Source: Desulfocapsa sp. (GTDB lineage Bacteria > Desulfobacterota > Desulfobulbia > Desulfobulbales > Desulfocapsaceae). From it: 10,449 nucleotides of DNA. A model generated the notes under the pieces. The model was not told where the DNA came from. It searched no databases and worked only from the letters and a program-made list of their open reading frames with translations. Of this stretch, positions 7,201-10,449 are shown one piece after another. Both the position numbers and the translations under genes were made by a program. The stretch spans positions 1-10,449 of the forward strand of contig JAOZLM010000058.1 in the NCBI GenBank assembly GCA_029934815.1, in the 5' to 3' direction. Numbering within the stretch: position 1 is the first letter of the stretch; the number at the start of each line of letters is the position of its first letter.

Positions 7201-8076
7201 GAAGCGTTAATCAACTCTGCATCTGTAGAAGTTGAAACCCTCGTCTCTGCTTCACTAGCTAAAATGGATGAAGCAAGCAGCAATATGGAAGCCATGAATC
7301 AACTAATTGAAAAGGAAGTTCAGGCACTGGATGAATCTTCAGGAACTGTTGATGCCATGCTCAATTTTGCTCAGGAAATGGTTGAACTCACAGACAAATC
7401 AAGTGATATGGCCACTAATGTCGCAAAAGAAGCCGAGCAGGGTAAAAAGGCGGGTGCCGAAGCAGAAAAGAAAATGACATCCATCAACGAATCCATGGGA
7501 AGCTCCAACGATATGGTGGCCAATCTTGTGAGTCAGCTTGAAAAAATCGGTGGGTTCGTAGATATTATTAAAGATATTGCCTCACAAACCAATCTTCTTG
7601 CTTTTAATGCCGCCATTGAGGCAGCCCGCGCAGGAGATGCAGGCCGCGGTTTTGCAGTGGTGGCCGACGAAATCAGAAAACTTGCTGAAAACTCCTCCAA
7701 ATCAGCAGTTGATATTGCAAACATTGTCAAAAAAGTGGAAAGCGAATCGCAGGATACCATTACCTCCATGAAGGACGGTATGAAAATGCTGGGGGATGGC
7801 AGTGAAGTAATTCAGACAGCTCTTGAAGCCATGGATAAGATCTCATCCGGTATTGTGGATATCTCGGGCGCAGTTGATGAACTGGATAAAAAAGCTGATA
7901 TTCTCAGTGGCAATGGCCAGGAAGTGAAACTACAACTTACCACCGTTGTAGACTCTTCCCAGGAGAACCAGAAGTCCACCGAGAAAGTTAATTTCTCCAT
8001 CGACAGTACCATTGAAGCACTGAACAAACTGGCCTCATCCAGCAAAGAACTGGGTGATGCGGTAAACGGAATGTAA
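4273..8076 (+). CDS. Soluble methyl-accepting chemotaxis protein with eight Cys-bearing PAS domains
   Basis: A 1267-aa chemoreceptor. It begins with a divergent PAS domain (about 11-130), followed by seven tandem PAS repeats of exactly 122 aa starting at N135, 257, 379, 501, 623, 745 and 867. A helical region then leads into the MCP signalling domain. Its hairpin tip is clear: IASQTNLLAFNAAIEAARAG at about 1102-1121, then GRGFAVVADEIRKLAENS. No signal peptide, transmembrane helix or HAMP is visible, so the receptor should be cytoplasmic. Each repeat carries C-x8-C-x4-C, followed in repeats 1-5 by x-C (for example C173, C182, C187, C189). Repeats 6 and 7 have Ile or Val at the fourth position. 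The N-terminal PAS has C56, C65 and C70 at the same spacing, plus C60. All 30 cysteines of the protein lie in these motifs. The ligand is unknown; metal, redox or thiol chemistry is possible. The start is set by AAGGAG (4261-4266), 6 nt upstream. No CheR-tethering C-terminal pentapeptide of the NWETF type is seen. Confidence 0.95.
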   Translation: MATATTTGQKFDESAFELLSDPSYLVNDDMVITWANDAFYKEFKLKKTQVLNKLTCEESCPSQLCGTKDCPIVKSKRLKKQADGDVLYTDNGSVVHWYNSKATPIDGMGTLVSMGNITKEKELQAKLRQMETDLNVIPTPIMEIDDKYNITFMNPAGAAVAGKMPDEVIGTKCYDLFKTPHCKTEKCACARAMKTDSVITETTIARPADGVIIPIKYTGAPIKDAKGNITGALEYILDITEEAAQKHAADEKINNLNTIPTPIMSIDTEFNVTFMNPAGAAVAGMTPDEVVGKKCFDLFKTPHCQTDKCACSQAMKTDSVITEYTIARPSDGVIIPIKYTGSPIKDAKGNIKGALEYILDRTEEAAQTQAAEEKINNLNTIPTPIMSIDTEFNVTFMNPAGAAVAGLTPDEAIGKKCFDLFKTPHCQTDKCACSQAMKTDSVITEQTIARPSEGVIIPIKYTGSPIKDAKGNIKGALEYILDRTEEAAQTQAAEEKINNLNTIPTPIMSIDTEFNVTFMNPAGAAVAGLTPDEAIGKKCFDLFKTPHCQTDKCACGQAMKTDSVITEHTIARPAEGVIVPIKYTGSPIKDAKGNIKGALEYILDVTEEAAQKQAADEKINNLNTIPTPIMSIDTEFNVTFMNPAGAAVAGLTPDEAIGKKCFDLFKTPHCQTDKCACGQAMKTDSVITEHTIARPAEGVIVPIKYTGSPIKDAKGNIKGALEYILDVTEERQQQQDANEKIENLNAIPTPIMSVDTEFNVTFMNPAGASVVGFTPDEVIGKKCYELFKTAHCQTEKCAIGRAMKEDTVITEETIARPQDGVIMPIKYTGAPIKDAKGNIKGALEFVLNITDEAKQRQDANEKIENLNVIPNPIHAVDLDFTITYINPAGAAMVGMSVEEAMGKKCWDLFDTDLCNTKSCGVQRAISDGSTITEQSTAKINGVETPLKVTSVSIKDAKGNVKGGLEYSVDVTAESKVEALINSASVEVETLVSASLAKMDEASSNMEAMNQLIEKEVQALDESSGTVDAMLNFAQEMVELTDKSSDMATNVAKEAEQGKKAGAEAEKKMTSINESMGSSNDMVANLVSQLEKIGGFVDIIKDIASQTNLLAFNAAIEAARAGDAGRGFAVVADEIRKLAENSSKSAVDIANIVKKVESESQDTITSMKDGMKMLGDGSEVIQTALEAMDKISSGIVDISGAVDELDKKADILSGNGQEVKLQLTTVVDSSQENQKSTEKVNFSIDSTIEALNKLASSSKELGDAVNGM
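5272..5924 (+). repeat. 287-bp perfect direct duplication inside the PAS array
   Basis: Bases 5272-5558 are identical to 5638-5924, offset 366 bp. The tract spans the end of one PAS repeat, the linker and most of the next, so it ignores domain borders. It breaks at a T/C change (5271 versus 5637) on the left and a C/T change (5559 versus 5925) on the right. Identity at third codon positions argues for recent unequal crossing-over or gene conversion rather than protein-level selection. Confidence 0.9.
5926..6428 (+). repeat. 137-bp perfect direct duplication inside the PAS array
   Basis: Bases 5926-6062 equal 6292-6428, again offset 366 bp. The tract lies in repeats 4 and 5, which are almost identical as proteins. 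It abuts the 287-bp tract: repeat 4 is identical to repeat 3 in its first part and to repeat 5 in its last part, so it looks like a recombinant of its neighbours. Confidence 0.9.
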
Positions 8077-8085
8077 ACAAAAAAC

Positions 8086-8119
8086 AGTGTGCCGGAACCA
8101 AGTAACAATCCGGCACGCT
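8086..8119. terminator. 11-bp GC-rich hairpin; terminator-like on the minus strand
   Basis: AGTGTGCCGGA (8086-8096) pairs with TCCGGCACGCT (8109-8119), ten Watson-Crick pairs plus one G-U, around a 12-nt loop. It begins 10 nt after the receptor stop. On the plus strand no U-tract follows, but on the minus strand the stem is followed by G and six T. It therefore best fits an intrinsic terminator of antisense transcription entering the receptor gene. On the plus strand it may only mark or stabilise an mRNA 3' end. Confidence 0.5.
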
Positions 8120-8141
8120 ATTGAAGGACAGCAAAACGAAA

Positions 8142-8708
8142 ATGAGTCTCTACGGCGATACAATTTTTACCAGACGACTGGCACTTGTCAAACTAACTGA
8201 AGATGATCTTGCCACACTTGTTGAATGGAGCAAATCTAGCCAGGCGTGCGGCTCCTATCTCACCCCTGAAAATTACAATCTGGAACAGATGCGAAAGCAG
8301 CTTGCCTCTGGTACTTACTGGAGTGAAGATGAAAAACTGTTTCTGGTAAAAACAAAAGACGAGAATCAAGCCATTGGAACCGCCCACTACTGGCGGCCGT
8401 CCAGTGGAGTCAAAAGCGTCACCATAGCTCTGAAAGTAGCTCTTCCCGAAGAACGAAAAAAGGGATATGGCACCGAAATCCAAAAGTTTCTCATCATGTA
8501 CGTCTTCGACAGACTCTCCATTGAGAGTATCGAAATGTACACCGATATTAACAATATTCCCCAACAACGCTGTTTAAAAAAACTTGGTTTCGACCTCAGT
8601 GAATCACTCTGCTATGACGATCTGAAAGTCAAACGAACAGGACACCTGTATCGTCTCACTGCCGAGCAATACAAAACGCACCCAATATATCAGTTTCATT
8701 ATGAATAA
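8142..8708 (+). CDS. GNAT family N-acetyltransferase (RimJ/RimL-like)
   Basis: A 188-aa cytoplasmic protein with the GNAT fold, moving an acetyl group from acetyl-CoA to an amine. The N-terminus (FTRRLALVKLTEDDLATLVEW) is the usual opening of the Acetyltransf_3 (RimJ/RimL, SpeG-like) group. The acetyl-CoA pyrophosphate loop is ERKKGYGTE (104-112), fitting Q/R-x-x-G-x-G/A. The late motif N-x2-PQQRCLKKLGF (138-150) is the typical C-terminal beta-strand/helix region. The ATG at 8142 is preferred, with AAGGA (8124-8128) 13 nt upstream, slightly long. An in-frame TTG at 8121 would add seven residues but has no ribosome binding site. Its stop overlaps the start of the deacetylase gene by 8 nt, so the pair is translationally coupled. 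The substrate may be a protein, a polyamine or a small amine. A link to the deacetylase next door is inferred from position only. Confidence 0.88.
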   Translation: MSLYGDTIFTRRLALVKLTEDDLATLVEWSKSSQACGSYLTPENYNLEQMRKQLASGTYWSEDEKLFLVKTKDENQAIGTAHYWRPSSGVKSVTIALKVALPEERKKGYGTEIQKFLIMYVFDRLSIESIEMYTDINNIPQQRCLKKLGFDLSESLCYDDLKVKRTGHLYRLTAEQYKTHPIYQFHYE

Positions 8709-9729
8709 TCTCGGACTTGTTTTCGACAACAGATATCTGCACCACACTATTCCGCAATCATCCCCGGAAAACCCAAACCGTCTCCGGCACCTGTATATGC
8801 ATTTGCAGCAAAAGCTGACCCAGGATTGTTTCACTCATATCACGCCCCGTGATGCAACAGATGCGGAAATACAGTCAGCTCACTCTTCTTTTTATCTTGA
8901 GCAGCTGCGTGAACATTCCATAAAAGATGATCCCTATTCTTATGATAAGGATACGTATCTTATGGAAGAATCGTTACCTGCTGCACGTCTTGCTGCCGGG
9001 GGATGTTTTTGTCTGGCTGATCGCATTATGGAGAATGATATTGATTACGGATTTGGCCTTATCCGGCCTCCAGGACACCATGCGACACCGGGCCGGGGGA
9101 TGGGTTTCTGTATTTTTAATAATGTTGCTCTTACCGCCAATCATTTACGGAAAACGTATGGTCTTAAGCGAATCCTGATTATCGATTTTGATGTACACCA
9201 CGCCAACGGTACGCAGGATGTTTTTTATGATGACAAAGAGGTTATGGTGCTCTCCATTCATCAAAAAGGGATGTTCCCTTTCACTGGTCTTGCTGAAGAA
9301 GTCGGTGAAAAGGAAGGAAAGGGCTACACCATCAATATTCCGGTACATCCACAGTTTGCGAATGCTGAATACACCTGCCTTCTGGGGAAAACTCTGCAAG
9401 GAGTGGTTGAGCAGTTTATGCCTCAGTTTATTCTGGTTTCCGCCGGATTTGATGCCCATATTGACGACAGCATAAGCGGTACAAATCTCACGTCCGACTG
9501 GTTTGGCACTATAACCCACATCCTGCGCAAACATGCAGCAGACAGTTGTGACGGAAAATTGCTCTACATCCTTGAAGGTGGCTACAATCCGGTAAGCCTT
9601 GAAGAATCAGTTTTTGCTGTTATGGATGCGCTGCTTCAGAAAAATTTTATCCGGCCGGGTATTTTATCTGTTCCACGAGCTGAAAAGCTATTTAATGGGC
9701 ATCCAATGCGAGATTACTGGACAATATGA
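8701..9729 (+). CDS. Histone deacetylase / AcuC-AphA superfamily zinc deacetylase
   Basis: A 342-aa zinc hydrolase of the HDAC superfamily. Bacterial members deacetylate proteins (AcuC), acetylpolyamines (AphA) or other acylated amines. The catalytic set is complete. The paired histidines H126-H127 are in RPPGHHA, zinc ligands D164 and H166 are in DFDVHHANGT (162-171), the third ligand D251 is in SAGFDAH (247-253), and the transition-state tyrosine Y295 is in EGGYN (292-296). The length is normal for a single-domain enzyme. No signal peptide is present, so it is cytoplasmic. The ATG overlaps the acetyltransferase stop (ATGAATAA) and lacks a clear ribosome binding site, as expected for coupled translation. 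Its stop overlaps the next gene by 4 nt. Pairing with a GNAT recalls acuA-acuC of Bacillus, but the partner is not AcuA-like, so no symbol is given. Confidence 0.95.
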   Translation: MNNLGLVFDNRYLHHTIPQSSPENPNRLRHLYMHLQQKLTQDCFTHITPRDATDAEIQSAHSSFYLEQLREHSIKDDPYSYDKDTYLMEESLPAARLAAGGCFCLADRIMENDIDYGFGLIRPPGHHATPGRGMGFCIFNNVALTANHLRKTYGLKRILIIDFDVHHANGTQDVFYDDKEVMVLSIHQKGMFPFTGLAEEVGEKEGKGYTINIPVHPQFANAEYTCLLGKTLQGVVEQFMPQFILVSAGFDAHIDDSISGTNLTSDWFGTITHILRKHAADSCDGKLLYILEGGYNPVSLEESVFAVMDALLQKNFIRPGILSVPRAEKLFNGHPMRDYWTI

Positions 9730-10163
9730 ACAACAACAATCCACACCTTGACGAACAGAACCTGAACACCATTTTTGATGAGTGCCGTCAATGCGGAACA
9801 TGCTGTAAAAAATACAAAAAAGTTCTACTCCAGGGCGATGAACCCGCCTTTATCAAGAAAATGGGCGGCAATGTGGGTGTGGATGCAACACTTAAAGAAT
9901 TACGGGAAAAGCCCCTCAAACAACTCATCGAAGAACGAAAAAAGACCGGTAAAGTATATATGATCCACCCTGATGACAAGGGCTGCATATTTCTGGAATG
10001 TCGCAACGGTCTCTATCGCTGTAAAATATACAACTATCGCCCCCTTTCCTGCCGTGGGTTCCGCTGCAATCTCGCTGATGATAGTCTGCTTTCACTGTTT
10101 ACGGATGATGCTATCCATTTACTGGGACAGGATCGATTTGGCTTACCGCTTCAGCAAAAATAA
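9726..10163 (+). CDS. YkgJ family cysteine cluster protein (CxxCxxCC)
   Basis: A 145-aa protein of the zinc/iron-chelating family PF03692. The signature C20-x2-C23-G-x-C26-C27 is followed by the second cluster: C87, C92, C99, then RPLSCRGFRC with C109 and C114. This is the family's arrangement of eight or more metal-ligand cysteines. Between them lies a lysine-rich helical segment (about 55-75). No signal peptide is present. The biochemical role of the family is not established; a metal-binding or iron-sulfur-assembly-related role is often suggested. The start overlaps the deacetylase stop as ATGA, with only a poor GGA upstream, so translation is coupled. Nothing in the sequence says why it belongs with the acetylation genes. 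Confidence 0.92.
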   Translation: MNNNNPHLDEQNLNTIFDECRQCGTCCKKYKKVLLQGDEPAFIKKMGGNVGVDATLKELREKPLKQLIEERKKTGKVYMIHPDDKGCIFLECRNGLYRCKIYNYRPLSCRGFRCNLADDSLLSLFTDDAIHLLGQDRFGLPLQQK

Positions 10164-10317
10164 CATCTGACTTTTATGCTGGATGATTGATATCTGAATC
10201 ACTCTGGGCTCAACAGCATGAGTCCGAAAAACCAGAAACTGCTCCTCATTATCACCTCCCCCCCCTGCTGAGCCTCTTTTTAGTTCATCTTTTAGGCTAA
10301 TAATCAGCGCTCATAAT
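10164..10317 (+). other. Non-coding region after the YkgJ gene, possible terminator
   Basis: No ORF is supportable here. GGGCTC (10206-10211) can pair with GAGTCC (10220-10225). Alternatively, GGCTCAACAG (10207-10216) can pair with CTGCTGAGCC (10265-10274) with one mismatch and a long loop, followed by TCTTTTTAG. The second form would resemble a terminator for the preceding gene set, but the 48-nt loop makes it weak. A run of nine C residues lies at about 10257-10265. Confidence 0.3.
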
Positions 10318-10347
10318 TTGACTTCAACCTCGTATTTTTGATAGAAT
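10318..10347 (+). promoter_or_regulatory. Sigma-70-type promoter reading out of the right edge
   Basis: TTGACT (10318-10323) matches the -35 consensus at 5 of 6 positions. An 18-bp spacer separates it from TAGAAT (10342-10347), a 5/6 match to the -10 box. Transcription would start near 10354. This is the best housekeeping-type promoter in the window, and it has no gene within the visible 95 nt downstream. Confidence 0.55.
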
Positions 10348-10370
10348 AAAGAATATGATTACCACTAAAG

Positions 10371-10436
10371 CTCAGCAAAGAAATCATGCTATCGCTTTAC
10401 ATTAGCTGGTAGCAAGGGTTGCAGTGACTTGCTGAG
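10371..10436 (+). repeat. Nested inverted repeat in the right-edge leader
   Basis: CTCAGCAA (10371-10378) pairs perfectly with TTGCTGAG (10429-10436). Inside, TGCTA (10387-10391) pairs with TAGCA (10410-10414). The structure starts about 17 nt after the predicted transcription start, so it could be a structured 5' leader, a small RNA or the end of an element continuing beyond the window. I recognise no known RNA family. Confidence 0.4.
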
Positions 10437-10449
10437 AAACAATCCCGCA

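Larger units (their letters stand above)
4675..7238 (+). repeat. Seven tandem 366-bp in-frame repeats (PAS array)
   Basis: Counting from the conserved Asn codon of L-N-x-I-P-x-P-I, the units begin at 4675, 5041, 5407, 5773, 6139, 6505 and 6871. The period is exactly 366 bp (122 codons), with no indel in any copy. Similarity is highest in the middle copies (2-5) and falls toward both ends, especially copy 7, the pattern expected when internal units recombine most recently. Such an array is liable to change copy number and to collapse in short-read assembly. Confidence 0.95.

Noticed and set aside
4675..7238. CRISPR-like regular repetition
   Set aside because: The units are 366 bp, in frame and protein-coding; there are no short repeats with unique spacers.
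8121..8141. TTG start extending the GNAT by seven residues
   Set aside because: No ribosome binding site precedes it, it directly follows the hairpin stem, and the residues added are not part of the GNAT fold.
10355..10405. 16-codon ORF starting at an ATG after the right-edge promoter
   Set aside because: Very short, no ribosome binding site, and it overlaps the inverted repeat; no evidence that it is translated.

Overview
The window looks like a chromosomal segment of a Gram-negative bacterium of moderate GC (judged by eye, not counted). It carries a soluble chemoreceptor, a multi-domain CheW, a YkgJ-type cysteine-cluster protein and a sigma-54-like promoter. Together with the style of the cysteine-bearing PAS domains, this suggests an anaerobic, possibly sulfate-reducing, deltaproteobacterium (Desulfobacterota). 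That placement is inference; no rRNA or marker gene is present.

Layout. (1) 1-1281, minus strand: a MATE-family multidrug/cation antiporter running off the left edge. (2) 1282-1535: a divergent intergenic region holding a probable MATE promoter and a 109-nt near-perfect inverted repeat. (3) 1536-2198, plus: a nitroreductase-family flavoprotein. (4) 2199-2752: a 554-nt non-coding region with a possible terminator, a TTTTCCCA/TGGGAAAA dyad and a -24/-12 (sigma-54) promoter candidate. (5) 2753-8076, plus: a two-gene chemosensory unit. It encodes a 505-aa protein of three CheW domains, then, 2 nt later, a 1267-aa soluble methyl-accepting chemotaxis protein with one divergent and seven tandem 122-aa PAS repeats. 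(6) 8142-10163, plus: three tightly overlapping genes for a GNAT acetyltransferase, an HDAC/AcuC-family deacetylase and a YkgJ-family zinc/iron-chelating protein. (7) 10164-10449: no gene, but a good sigma-70-type promoter and a foldable leader pointing out of the right edge.

The centrepiece is the chemoreceptor. All 30 of its cysteines sit in one motif (C-x8-C-x4-C, usually followed by x-C) repeated once per PAS domain. The exact 366-bp period and stretches of perfect nucleotide identity (287 bp and 137 bp) show that the array has recently been expanded or homogenised. Because no transmembrane segment is visible, the receptor is predicted to sense a cytoplasmic signal. A redox, metal or small-molecule signal acting through the cysteines is plausible but unproven. 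The co-transcribed triple CheW would couple it to a CheA kinase encoded elsewhere. The downstream acetyltransferase/deacetylase pair resembles in logic the AcuA/AcuC protein-acetylation switch, although the acetyltransferase is of RimJ/RimL type. Whether it acts on the chemotaxis proteins cannot be told from the sequence.
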